7,619 nt of DNA, taken from the NCBI GenBank assembly GCA_964012875.1, contig CAXGUU010000158.1:1-7619 (forward strand), given 5' to 3'. Positions 1 to 6,535 of this stretch are shown piece by piece. The translations under genes and the position numbers were made by a program. The stretch comes from CAXGUU01 sp964012875. GTDB lineage: Bacteria; Pseudomonadota; Gammaproteobacteria; Ga0077536. The notes beneath the pieces were generated by a model, which made no database searches, was not told the DNA's origin, and worked only from the letters and a program-made list of their open reading frames with translations. Positions within the stretch are counted from its first letter, which is position 1; each line of letters begins with the position of its first letter.

Positions 1-2257
1 GTCTGAATGGCACCCGACCGCCTGCGTGCTTTGCGAAAACAACTGCGGCATCGAGGTCAAACTGAGCGAGGATGGCCGCCGGATTGAAAAAGTGCGTGGT
101 GATGACGCGCATCCCGGCTCGCAGGGTTATCTGTGCCAGAAAGCGTCGCGCGTCGACTTCTACCAGAACAGTCCCGACCGGGTGACGCACCCATTGCGCC
201 GCAAGGATGACGGCAGTTTCGAGCGCATCGACTGGGATACCGCCATCAACGAAATCGCCGGTCGATTCATGGCCATTCGCGATGAGTACGGCGGCGACAA
301 AATCTTCTATTACGGCGGTGGCGGTCAGGGCAATCACCTGCCGGGCGCCTATGGCATAACGACCACCAGCGCCCTGGGCGGAAAGTATCGTTCCAATGCA
401 CTCGCCCAAGAAAAAACCGGCGAAGGCTGGGTGGCCAACAAAATGTTTGGTGCCTACGCCCGCACCGGCGACTTTGAACATTGCCAGGTCGCCATCTTCA
501 TCGGTAAAAACCCCTGGCACTCCCATGGCGTACAGCGCTCACGCGTGGCCTTGCGTGAAATCGCCAAAGACCCCGACCGTGCACTAGTCGTCTTTGACCC
601 CCGCGTCAGCGAGACAGCCGAAATTGCCGACCATCATATTCGGGTGAAGCCCGGTACCGACGCCTGGGCGCTGGCCGCAATGATCGCGATCATCGTGCAG
701 GACGGCCTGGAACATCAGGACTGGATGGCTGAGCACGTGGTCGAATGGGAAGAGGTTCGCCCGGCCTTTGAGCAGCTTCCCATCGCCGACTACAGCGCTC
801 ACGCCGGCGTACCGGAATCTGAACTGCGCGAACTTGCGACCTTGATCGCAAGGGCCGATTCGGTCGCCTGGTATGAAGATCTCGGCACCCAGATGAACCG
901 TCACTCAACGCTTGTCAGCTATCTGCAACGGCTCGCGTGGCTTGTGACCGGCAGCTTCGGGAAAAAAGGCTCACAATTTATCCCGAACACTATGCGCCCG
1001 CTCATGAACGGCAGTACCTCCCTCTCCCGCACCTCGCCCGTCGCCGGCGCACCCATGCTTGGCGGTATGGTGCCGTGCAATGTGATCGCCGAAGAAATTC
1101 TTTCGGACCACCCCGACCGATACCGCGCGATGCTGATCGAAACGGCGAATCCCGCGCACTCACTGGCAGACACCGAAAAATTCGTGGAGGCTATGCGCAA
1201 ACTCGATTTAACCGTCGTCATCGATGTCAACATGTCTGAGACAGCGCGCCACGCCGACTACGTATTACCGGTGGCCACCCAATACGAGAAATCGGAAGCG
1301 ACATTTTTCAATTTCGAGTATCCCAACAACCACTTCCACCTGCGCAAACCTATTATGAAGCCGCCGGCCGACAGCGACGTGCTGATAGAAGCGGAAATCC
1401 ACGCCCGCCTGCTCGAAGCCATCGGCGAAATGCCCGAAGAGGTAATTGGGCTAAAAAAGACGCTCGAGATACAGGGACGCGACGCTTTCGCAAAAGCGTT
1501 CTTCGATGCCTGCGAAGTCAATCCCAAGGTCAAACACTATTCGAATGTCGTGATGTATCGGGTGTTGGCAGATTCCCTGCCCGAGGGCTACGAACAGGCC
1601 GCCACCCTATGGGGCGTCGCCCACTTCGTGGCGAGCCGCGAACCCGCATCAGTCAGACGCGCGGGCCTCGAAGGTGAAGGCCCCGCCCTCGGCGAAGCAT
1701 TGTTCGATAAAATCATAGAAAGCGACCGAGGCTTCGTTTACTCCGAGGACGAGGATGACGCCTCGTGGACGCGAGTGCGCACACCCAATCAAAAAATTCG
1801 GGCGCTCATCCCGGAATTGATGCCGGCGCTGGAATCCCTGGCAGACGGCCCGGAAGAAATCACCGACGAAAATTTTCCGTTTGTATTGTCCGCCGGCGAA
1901 CGGCGCGCTTACACGGCCAACACTGTATTGCGACCTAAAGGCTGGCGCAAGAAAGATGCCGAGGGCGCGTTACGTATGTGTCCCGAGGATGCCGCAAAAT
2001 TTTCGCTCAACAACGGCGACATGGCACTGCTTAAAACGCCGAGTGGCGAAGCTGAGGTCACCGTCGAAATTTCTAAACGCATGATGCCTGGCCATATCTC
2101 GTTGCCCAACGGCATGGGCCTCGACAACGGCATTGCTGAAGGCACCACCGAACGTACCGGCGCCGCCACCAATGAGCTCACCGCCTCCGGGCACCGGGAC
2201 TTTCTGGCAGGCACGCCCTGGCACAAACTGATCCCCGCCAGTATCAAAGCCGCCTGA
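1..2257 (+). CDS. Molybdopterin (Mo-bisMGD) oxidoreductase, 5' end cut by the window
   Basis: This is a catalytic subunit of the DMSO reductase/formate dehydrogenase superfamily, which carries a [4Fe-4S] cluster and a bis-MGD molybdenum or tungsten cofactor. The reading frame is open to the window edge. The codons before the GTG at 26 encode SEWHPTAC, which completes the cluster motif C-x2-C-x3-C-x29-C (Cys codons at 23, 32, 44 and 134). The GTG at 26 therefore cannot be the start. Base 1 is a G that could be the last base of ATG, giving 752 residues, a normal length for the family. The conserved Lys of C-x-K follows the fourth Cys. The C-terminal dinucleotide-binding domain begins near residue 625 (FPFVLSAGERR) and contains LPNGMG. 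There is no twin-arginine signal, so a cytoplasmic location is inferred. The usual metal-ligand position lies in NALAQEKTG (395-421), which has no Cys, Sec or Ser. The substrate is unknown, and no electron-transfer subunit lies in the window. [The confidence was missing from the original answer; the value here was supplied at repair.]. Confidence 0.9.
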   Translation, partial: SEWHPTACVLCENNCGIEVKLSEDGRRIEKVRGDDAHPGSQGYLCQKASRVDFYQNSPDRVTHPLRRKDDGSFERIDWDTAINEIAGRFMAIRDEYGGDKIFYYGGGGQGNHLPGAYGITTTSALGGKYRSNALAQEKTGEGWVANKMFGAYARTGDFEHCQVAIFIGKNPWHSHGVQRSRVALREIAKDPDRALVVFDPRVSETAEIADHHIRVKPGTDAWALAAMIAIIVQDGLEHQDWMAEHVVEWEEVRPAFEQLPIADYSAHAGVPESELRELATLIARADSVAWYEDLGTQMNRHSTLVSYLQRLAWLVTGSFGKKGSQFIPNTMRPLMNGSTSLSRTSPVAGAPMLGGMVPCNVIAEEILSDHPDRYRAMLIETANPAHSLADTEKFVEAMRKLDLTVVIDVNMSETARHADYVLPVATQYEKSEATFFNFEYPNNHFHLRKPIMKPPADSDVLIEAEIHARLLEAIGEMPEEVIGLKKTLEIQGRDAFAKAFFDACEVNPKVKHYSNVVMYRVLADSLPEGYEQAATLWGVAHFVASREPASVRRAGLEGEGPALGEALFDKIIESDRGFVYSEDEDDASWTRVRTPNQKIRALIPELMPALESLADGPEEITDENFPFVLSAGERRAYTANTVLRPKGWRKKDAEGALRMCPEDAAKFSLNNGDMALLKTPSGEAEVTVEISKRMMPGHISLPNGMGLDNGIAEGTTERTGAATNELTASGHRDFLAGTPWHKLIPASIKAA

Positions 2258-2415
2258 TTTACGACCCGCGGGATTCGTGATGCCTAGCACTGCCTGGCAA
2301 GCCTGCCCAAACAGCGAAACAGAACGACCAACAATGACTCTGTTCACATAAGAGTGAAAGCCACCGTGGTATCTGGCATCTCGCTTACCGGCCAACGCAC
2401 ACGGATGCCCTGCGC

Positions 2416-2535
2416 ATGACGGAAATCGCCGTGCTCATCGTTTTTGCATTTTTTGTCGCAATTGCGGCCCTGCGTATCACTCAGTTGCGACAGGAAGCGA
2501 TCGCAAGCCCCGCAACCTCGGAGGGACAGGTATAA
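2416..2535 (+). CDS. Possible small single-helix membrane peptide (39 aa)
   Basis: An ATG at 2416 opens a 39-residue frame ending in TAA at 2533-2535. It begins MTEIAV and contains one strongly hydrophobic stretch at about residues 4-19 (IAVLIVFAFFVAIAAL). A basic then polar tail follows (RITQLRQ, then Ala, Ser and Gly). One acidic residue before the helix and two Arg after it suggest an N-out, C-in single-pass peptide by the positive-inside rule. Against a real gene are the weak ribosome site (only GGA about 10 bases upstream), codon third positions that are not strongly GC-biased, and the lack of a family I recognise. In-frame codons run back to a TGA at 2335 without another ATG or GTG, so no longer version is likely. 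Confidence 0.35.
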   Translation: MTEIAVLIVFAFFVAIAALRITQLRQEAIASPATSEGQV

Positions 2536-2721
2536 CCCGGCCGACCGCGGACGACCGGAGTGATGTCGATTTGAGTTGTAGAAGATGCCACGAGTCGATT
2601 GCCGATCATTTCGCATCGCTTGCTTGGTACCACTGCGATTGTCCTCATTCATCACACTCGCTGCGGCATGCCCGCATTCATCGACGATCCGCCGAGAGCC
2701 GGGTTGGAAAGCGATTCGGCT

Positions 2722-2739
2722 GCGGAGCACCTGCTCCGC
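2722..2739. repeat. Perfect 18-base inverted repeat (8-bp arms)
   Basis: The arms are GCGGAGCA (2722-2729) and TGCTCCGC (2732-2739), separated by CC. As RNA this would form a 7-bp GC-rich stem with a four-base ACCT loop. No run of T follows (the next bases are TAGGCAACC), so it is not a typical intrinsic terminator. It lies 127 bases before the GFA gene start and could be an operator, a weak transcript end or a chance palindrome. Confidence 0.5.
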
Positions 2740-2855
2740 TAGGCAACCGATCGCGCGTTCAGCAACACTAATAAATTTGCGCCAGCCCAAACCGGCACCG
2801 CGCTGCGCGCAGAGCTGTGCTTGCGATATGCTTGTCTGACACAGCCACAATGATG

Positions 2856-2860
2856 GGAGG
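2856..2860 (+). promoter_or_regulatory. Ribosome binding site of the GFA-family gene
   Basis: GGAGG sits six bases before the ATG at 2867, an ideal Shine-Dalgarno arrangement that fixes this start. Further upstream TATGCT (2827-2832) is a possible -10 box, but I see no convincing -35 partner, so the promoter is only tentative. Confidence 0.8.
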
Positions 2861-2866
2861 CCATCG

Positions 2867-3295
2867 ATGAGTCAGCGCCAACACGGCGAATGCCTGTGCG
2901 GTCAACTGAAATGTGAATTCAACCAGGATCAGGTCGCATCAGCCCATCATTGCCACTGCAAGGACTGTCAGAAGATCACCGGCAGCGGCAAAGCAACCAT
3001 CGTGATGCTGCCAACCGAGGGCCTGACCATCGAAGGTGAATACAAGACCTACACCGTCACAGGTACTGAAGGGTCAACTGTAACGCGTGGATTCTGTCCA
3101 ACCTGTGGCTCGCAAATGCTGAGCTACGTGGAAGAAATGCCCGCACTTCGATTCATCAAGGCCGGCACCCTCACGGACAGTAGCTGGGTGACCATTGATT
3201 CGTCGTTCTGGCGCGCCACCGCGCAACCGTGGTCACCGGTAGATGAGCGCAGCGAAACGTTCGAAAAGAACCCAGCGATGGATGACCTCGGCTAG
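2867..3295 (+). CDS. GFA/CENP-V domain zinc protein
   Basis: This 142-residue protein covers a single GFA (glutathione-dependent formaldehyde-activating enzyme-like) domain at the family's usual length. All the zinc-binding cysteines expected for the fold are present: C9 and C11 in GECLCG, C29, C31 and C34 in HCHCKDCQK, and C77 and C80 in FCPTCGSQ. The family has a beta-rich fold with a structural zinc and a second zinc site. The founding member was proposed to form S-hydroxymethylglutathione from formaldehyde and glutathione, but most members have no proven reaction, so only the domain is called here. There is no signal peptide, and a cytoplasmic location is inferred. The start is supported by a strong GGAGG. 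The FAD/NAD oxidoreductase begins 50 bases downstream on the same strand and may be co-transcribed. Confidence 0.92.
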   Translation: MSQRQHGECLCGQLKCEFNQDQVASAHHCHCKDCQKITGSGKATIVMLPTEGLTIEGEYKTYTVTGTEGSTVTRGFCPTCGSQMLSYVEEMPALRFIKAGTLTDSSWVTIDSSFWRATAQPWSPVDERSETFEKNPAMDDLG

Positions 3296-3345
3296 CCTGA
3301 AAACCAAACGATTACGCGGCACCACGTCGACGGAAACGAAAATTT

Positions 3346-4746
3346 ATGAATGAGCTAGAAACCGACTACCTCGTTGTTGGCGCGGGTGCGTCCGGCATGG
3401 CGTTCACCGACGCCCTGATTGCCGGCGGCGATGCCGAGGTCGTCATGGTCGAACGAAGGAATGATCCTGGCGGTCATTGGACAGTGGCGTACCCTTTTGT
3501 GCGCATTCACCACACGTCCTCCTGCTACGGCGTCAACTCAATACCGCTTGGCCAGGACACCATCGACGACACCGGTCTCAGCGCGGGCATGTACGAGCGC
3601 GGCGAAGCGCGCGAGATTTGCGCGCATTTTCGTCGGGCACTGGAAGATGTTCTGCTGCCCTCGGGCCAGGTTCGTTATTTCGGCATGTGCGACTACGTCG
3701 GCGACTGGGAGGAGGATCACGCCTTTGTGTCCCGGGTTAACGGCAAAAAAACAACGGTCCGCGTGCGCAAGAAAATCGTTGACACCACCTACCTTGATGT
3801 CACTGTTCCGGCCACCCATAAAACCGCGTTCAGCATCGACCCTGATGCGCCCTTCATCACCCCGGGTCACCTCGTTGACATGACTCAGAGGCCCTCGGGG
3901 TACACCGTTGTCGGCGGTGGTAAAACCGGCATGGACACTGTCATCTGGTTGCTCGAACACGGCGAAGATCCGGAACGAATCCGTTGGATTAAGCCGCGCG
4001 ACTGCTGGATGATCGACCGGATGTGCATGCAACCGCTGGACCTGGTGGCGGAATCGGTGGAAGGCTTTTCCAACGGCATCGAAACCCTGGCGGCCGCGGA
4101 ATCGGTCGATGATCTGTGGCCACGCGTGGAAGCGACGGGGCTGCTCGCGCGGCCGAATTCCGATGTTTTGCCAACCATGTTTAAAGGCGCAATCGTTAGC
4201 GCGGCCGAGCGTGACAAGCTGGGGGAAGTCGAAAACGTGGTGCAGATGGGCCGGATCAATAAGCTCGGCACCGACCGCATCGTTCTGGCCGAGGGAGAGA
4301 TTTCGACGGATCGAAAGCAACTGCATATCGACTGCACGGCGACCGCCTTCCGGTCGGCACCGGAGATTCCTATTTTCGGACCCAGGCGCATCACCCTTCA
4401 GTCGATGGTGGGTGGCTTCACCACCTACTACGCGGCACTCATCGGCTTTATTGAATCAACTGCCCGTGACGACGAAGCCAAGAACCGACTGTGCCCGCCA
4501 TGTGCTCAGGTTGGGGTGCCCATCGACTGGGTGAAGGTCCTCCGCGGCGTGCTGCGCACGGCCGCCCTGCACGGCGCGGAACCCGATGTCATGGCCTGGC
4601 AGGGCGATTCGCGCCTGAACATCACCCGCGACGCCGCCAAACATCTCGATAATCCCCGTGTGCAGGCCGGCCTGGCACGCTGGGAGGCGAACGCTGAGCA
4701 GGCCCTGGCCAACAGCGAACGCTTCCTGGCTGACGCCGGACTTTGA
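3346..4746 (+). CDS. FAD/NAD(P)-binding oxidoreductase, flavin-monooxygenase-like
   Basis: This 466-residue protein has two Rossmann dinucleotide motifs. The N-terminal FAD site is GAGASG (residues 12-17), with Glu36 at the end of strand two positioned to bind ribose, followed by DPGGHW (40-45). This GGxW-type motif resembles those after the FAD site in flavin monooxygenases and Baeyer-Villiger enzymes. The second site is GGGKTG (190-195) in a VVGGGKTGMD context, for NAD(P)H. The class signature FxGxxxHxxx(Y/W) between the two sites is not present, so it is probably an uncharacterised flavin oxidoreductase rather than a canonical FMO. A CPPC motif (383-386) lies in the C-terminal region. No signal peptide or membrane anchor is seen. 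The ATG at 3346 has only a weak GGA-rich ribosome site about 10 bases upstream. The next gene begins 27 bases after the stop, in the same frame. Confidence 0.85.
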   Translation: MNELETDYLVVGAGASGMAFTDALIAGGDAEVVMVERRNDPGGHWTVAYPFVRIHHTSSCYGVNSIPLGQDTIDDTGLSAGMYERGEAREICAHFRRALEDVLLPSGQVRYFGMCDYVGDWEEDHAFVSRVNGKKTTVRVRKKIVDTTYLDVTVPATHKTAFSIDPDAPFITPGHLVDMTQRPSGYTVVGGGKTGMDTVIWLLEHGEDPERIRWIKPRDCWMIDRMCMQPLDLVAESVEGFSNGIETLAAAESVDDLWPRVEATGLLARPNSDVLPTMFKGAIVSAAERDKLGEVENVVQMGRINKLGTDRIVLAEGEISTDRKQLHIDCTATAFRSAPEIPIFGPRRITLQSMVGGFTTYYAALIGFIESTARDDEAKNRLCPPCAQVGVPIDWVKVLRGVLRTAALHGAEPDVMAWQGDSRLNITRDAAKHLDNPRVQAGLARWEANAEQALANSERFLADAGL

Positions 4747-4773
4747 TTTCAACCTGCCAGAGCAGAGCGGCCT

Positions 4774-5508
4774 GTGTCTGTTCAGCCTTCGGTGGAGTGC
4801 AGCACGCATGGAACGCGCAGTGCGGCTTTTGTGTGCCATCACCTGGTGTCCGGTCATGGCGCTGGCTTCCATTGGGGCGAAGACCCTGACACCCCCTTCT
4901 CTCCTGTGCCGGATGCCTGGTGTTCGGCCTGCGAAGACGTCTGGCAGGTCCAAGGTGAATGGAACGAGCGCGGTACGCAGTCTGCTGACGTCCAGGCCGT
5001 TTGCAGCGACTGCTATGCCGACATTCGTGCCCGCAACTGGCGCCAGGACGACCGCGCCATCAATGCGCTCTGCACGGAAGTCTCCGATGAACTCACCCGG
5101 CGGCAGCAGGCGCTCTGGGATAAATACGAGATTGGTGCGTGCGAGCGCTGGGATTGGGACCGCGATACCGGGGCGCTGGTCTTTTTACAGGACGGCGCGG
5201 CCCGCGTGATGTGTGATATTAGCTTTGTCGGTACCCACTCTTCGCTGGACAACTCGTGGCTCTGGGGCTGGGCCAACAACAGTTTTTCGAACGCCGAACG
5301 CGAGGCATTGGCACCGATTCGAAGTTATGGCGCCGAAATGGGGTTCGTAAAACTCGTTGGCGCGCACTGGTTCGCAGAAGATGACGACGGCTGGCTGATG
5401 ACCGCCTTTGCCGCGCGCGTTCTCGAAGCGGCCGGCGCCTACCGCACGCCGACGGAACACGGACAGCTTTACATGGTCATTCGGGCGGCGCGTTCGGCCG
5501 CTGCCTGA
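4774..5508 (+). CDS. Cys/His-rich zinc-ribbon-like protein with DUF6882-type C-terminal half
   Basis: This is a protein of about 244 residues with two parts. The N-terminal part (about 1-85) carries paired metal ligands: C9-x2-H12, C21 with H22/H23, C50-x2-C53 and C77-x2-C80, suggesting one or two zinc sites. The C-terminal part (about 108-240) is rich in Trp: WDWD near 126-129 and a GTHSSLDNSWLWGWANNS segment at 153-170, which resembles the DUF6882 family (unknown function). No signal peptide or membrane helix is seen, so it is probably cytoplasmic. There is no in-frame ATG near the N-terminus. GTG at 4774 is the most upstream start after the previous stop, and GTG at 4792 would still keep C9. 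Neither has a strong ribosome site, so coupling to translation of the upstream oxidoreductase is plausible. The biological role is unknown. Confidence 0.75.
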   Translation: MSVQPSVECSTHGTRSAAFVCHHLVSGHGAGFHWGEDPDTPFSPVPDAWCSACEDVWQVQGEWNERGTQSADVQAVCSDCYADIRARNWRQDDRAINALCTEVSDELTRRQQALWDKYEIGACERWDWDRDTGALVFLQDGAARVMCDISFVGTHSSLDNSWLWGWANNSFSNAEREALAPIRSYGAEMGFVKLVGAHWFAEDDDGWLMTAFAARVLEAAGAYRTPTEHGQLYMVIRAARSAAA

Positions 5509-5546
5509 GCAAGCGCCACGTAGCAGCCCGCATCACCGGAATTTCG

Positions 5547-5963
5547 ATGCCCTCGTCCCGCAATGCCGTCCGTTTCGCGACTCGCAGCCTGGCGGGTCTG
5601 GCCGCCGCGGCGACGGCAAGCCTGATGATTACGGCGGCCCGGCCCTGGTCGGGACAATCACCCTACGACGGTGTCTGGGGTTACATCGGGTTGCTGATCT
5701 TTCTCACCGTAGCCGTGAGCCCCTACGTCTTTCTCATCCTGGCCGGGGTCGTACATCGCCCGGCTCGCGGTAAACAGGTGACGGTCCTTGCCATTACAAT
5801 GCTGATCGCGACCATGGGCATCGCTATCATGTATGACGCCCACTTTGTGAACCCTGATGCTCAAAGTGGCGTCGTCTTTCTGGTCGTGCCGGTGTACCAA
5901 TGGCTGATTGTTGGCGCGACCCTGTTCGCGTTCAGTTGGCTAAAACCACGCGGCAGGCAATGA
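5547..5963 (+). CDS. Hypothetical four-helix inner-membrane protein
   Basis: This 138-residue protein has four predicted membrane helices at about residues 14-31, 46-69, 78-96 and 109-132. The basic N-terminus (R5, R9, R13), the basic loop HRPARGKQ (70-77) and the basic tail KPRGRQ are consistent with both ends in the cytoplasm. The loops at 32-45 and 97-108 (the latter acidic) would face the periplasm. I do not recognise a named family and see no catalytic or metal motif. The ATG at 5547 has a modest CGGA six bases upstream. It lies 38 bases after the DUF6882-type gene and 40 bases before the next gene, so operon membership is likely. Confidence 0.75.
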   Translation: MPSSRNAVRFATRSLAGLAAAATASLMITAARPWSGQSPYDGVWGYIGLLIFLTVAVSPYVFLILAGVVHRPARGKQVTVLAITMLIATMGIAIMYDAHFVNPDAQSGVVFLVVPVYQWLIVGATLFAFSWLKPRGRQ

Positions 5964-5989
5964 ACATACGCCTGACCGCACCCTGCTTT

Positions 5990-5994
5990 GGAGG
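5990..5994 (+). promoter_or_regulatory. Ribosome binding site that decides a TTG start
   Basis: GGAGG at 5990-5994 is nine bases upstream of TTG at 6004. An ATG at 5996 is only one base after the Shine-Dalgarno, too close to use. It is out of frame and ends after three codons (ATG CCA TCT TGA, 5996-6007), overlapping the TTG. The TTG is therefore the best start for the following gene. Confidence 0.65.
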
Positions 5995-6003
5995 CATGCC
6001 ATC

Positions 6004-6417
6004 TTGAGCGACGTCAACTTACGCAACGACGACGAACTCGCACGGATGCGGGCTATCGCTGAAAGCGGTAACGACCACCCCGTACTCATGGTCAATCTGA
6101 ATCTCTACAGCCCGGCGGCGGATTTCCCGAACGGGCAACTCTACCGCGATTACATGCGGGTGCTGGAGAGCTTTCTACCAGTCGTCGGCGCGAAAATTCT
6201 GTGGCGCCATCCAGTCCTCGGGCAGGCGACCGGCCATCAACCCCTGCACGAAATACTCGCCGCCTGGTACCCGACTCATCAGGCCTTCCTGGATTTGCCT
6301 TCGGCGCCGGGCGCGCAGGAGAACTTTGATTTGCGGCAACGCGCCGTCGAACGCGCGGTCATTCATCGCTGCCCGGGTGACAGGTACCCATTCTGTCCGG
6401 ATTCGGACGACAACTAA
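6004..6417 (+). CDS. DUF1330-like dimeric alpha/beta-barrel protein
   Basis: This protein of 137 residues matches the general pattern of small DUF1330/EthD-like proteins with a ferredoxin-like dimeric alpha/beta-barrel fold. An early strand PVLMVNLNLYSP is followed by helix LYRDYMRVLESFLP. Next come strand AKILWRHPVLG and the segment AAWYPTHQAFLDLPSAP, which resembles the 'W/YPs..aF..m..dp' signature of such families. A last strand AVIHRCPGD closes the domain. Family members bind or act on small, often aromatic or polyketide molecules, but many have no known reaction, and no catalytic residue can be assigned here. It starts with TTG at 6004 under a clear GGAGG. A later Met (codon at 6048) would remove the first 15 residues but has no ribosome site. 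It is soluble, with no signal peptide, and ends before a regulatory gap. Confidence 0.72.
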   Translation: MSDVNLRNDDELARMRAIAESGNDHPVLMVNLNLYSPAADFPNGQLYRDYMRVLESFLPVVGAKILWRHPVLGQATGHQPLHEILAAWYPTHQAFLDLPSAPGAQENFDLRQRAVERAVIHRCPGDRYPFCPDSDDN

Positions 6418-6430
6418 CGCTGGCAAAGAC

Positions 6431-6471
6431 GATGATCATCCCCGCTTAGCAATCTGCTTATACTTTCCGAT
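6431..6471 (+). promoter_or_regulatory. Probable promoter with operator-like palindrome before the SnoaL-like gene
   Basis: TATACT (6459-6464) is one mismatch from the sigma-70 -10 consensus and sits in the AT-rich segment CTTATACTTT. No good -35 hexamer lies 16-18 bases upstream. Instead a perfect ten-base palindrome GATGATCATC (6431-6440) covers that position, which suggests an activator or repressor site. Transcription would begin near 6470, just before a strong hairpin. The lack of a -35 box keeps this tentative. Confidence 0.5.
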
Positions 6472-6475
6472 TCGC

Positions 6476-6500
6476 GATCAGGCGCCTGGGCGCTCTGATC
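6476..6500. repeat. Strong hairpin / inverted repeat in the 5' leader of the SnoaL-like gene
   Basis: GATCAGGCGC (6476-6485) pairs with GCGCTCTGATC (6490-6500), with one bulged T at 6494 and a CTGG loop, giving a ten-base-pair stem. No T-tract follows, so it is not a standard terminator for the upstream gene, although it could end that transcript by another route. From its place 12 bases after the -10 box, it would lie at the very 5' end of the SnoaL-gene mRNA. There it could stabilise the transcript or act as an operator. TGATCAT in the right flank repeats the core of the upstream palindrome. Confidence 0.6.
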
Positions 6501-6535
6501 ATGTTGTACCCGCGACCAACACACAAGGAACCGCC

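Larger units (their letters stand above)
2258..2866. other. 609-base intergenic region with little clear coding content
   Basis: No recognisable protein family is found here in any of the six frames. The region starts with a CCCGCGGG palindrome (2265-2272) just after the Mo-enzyme stop. This is followed by imperfect repeats around TGCCTGGCA (2281-2310), which is itself a nine-base odd-centred palindrome. It then holds one plausible small membrane peptide (2416-2535), an 18-base inverted repeat (2722-2739) and the leader of the GFA gene. I see no T-rich terminator hairpin. Longer open frames on both strands are rich in Arg, Ser and Cys and look like chance frames. The length suggests that the Mo-enzyme and the GFA gene are separate transcription units. 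Confidence 0.6.

Noticed and set aside
26..28. GTG at 26 as start of the Mo-enzyme
   Set aside because: It would cut off the first Cys of the [4Fe-4S] motif, and the frame is open and family-like back to base 2.
2280..2351. 23-codon frame just after the Mo-enzyme
   Set aside because: It is very short, with no ribosome site, hydrophobic segment or motif.
2585..2839. 84-codon plus-strand frame in the large gap
   Set aside because: The composition (many Arg, Ser, Cys and Pro) is typical of a chance frame. There is no ribosome site and no family resemblance, and the inverted repeat lies inside it.
2344..2850. 168-codon open frame on the minus strand in the large gap
   Set aside because: It needs a TTG start without a ribosome site, is Cys/Arg/Ser-rich without any domain pattern, and overlaps the GFA leader.
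3538..4326. 262-codon minus-strand open frame
   Set aside because: It lies wholly antisense to the well-supported flavin/NAD oxidoreductase. Its sequence shows no domain and is a codon-bias shadow.
4744..4776. Stop-codon read-through joining the oxidoreductase to the DUF6882-type protein
   Set aside because: The two genes share a frame across TGA with no other stop. However, the first protein has a complete family-like end, and no recoding element is visible. Sharing a frame is expected by chance one time in three.
4658..5209. 183-codon plus-strand frame bridging two genes
   Set aside because: It overlaps the end of the oxidoreductase and the start of the Cys/His-rich protein in another frame, without recognisable features.
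6326..6535. Longer N-terminus for the SnoaL-like protein from ATG 6326
   Set aside because: It would overlap the preceding gene by 92 bases and add low-quality sequence. A clear AAGGAA site and family start are at 6536.
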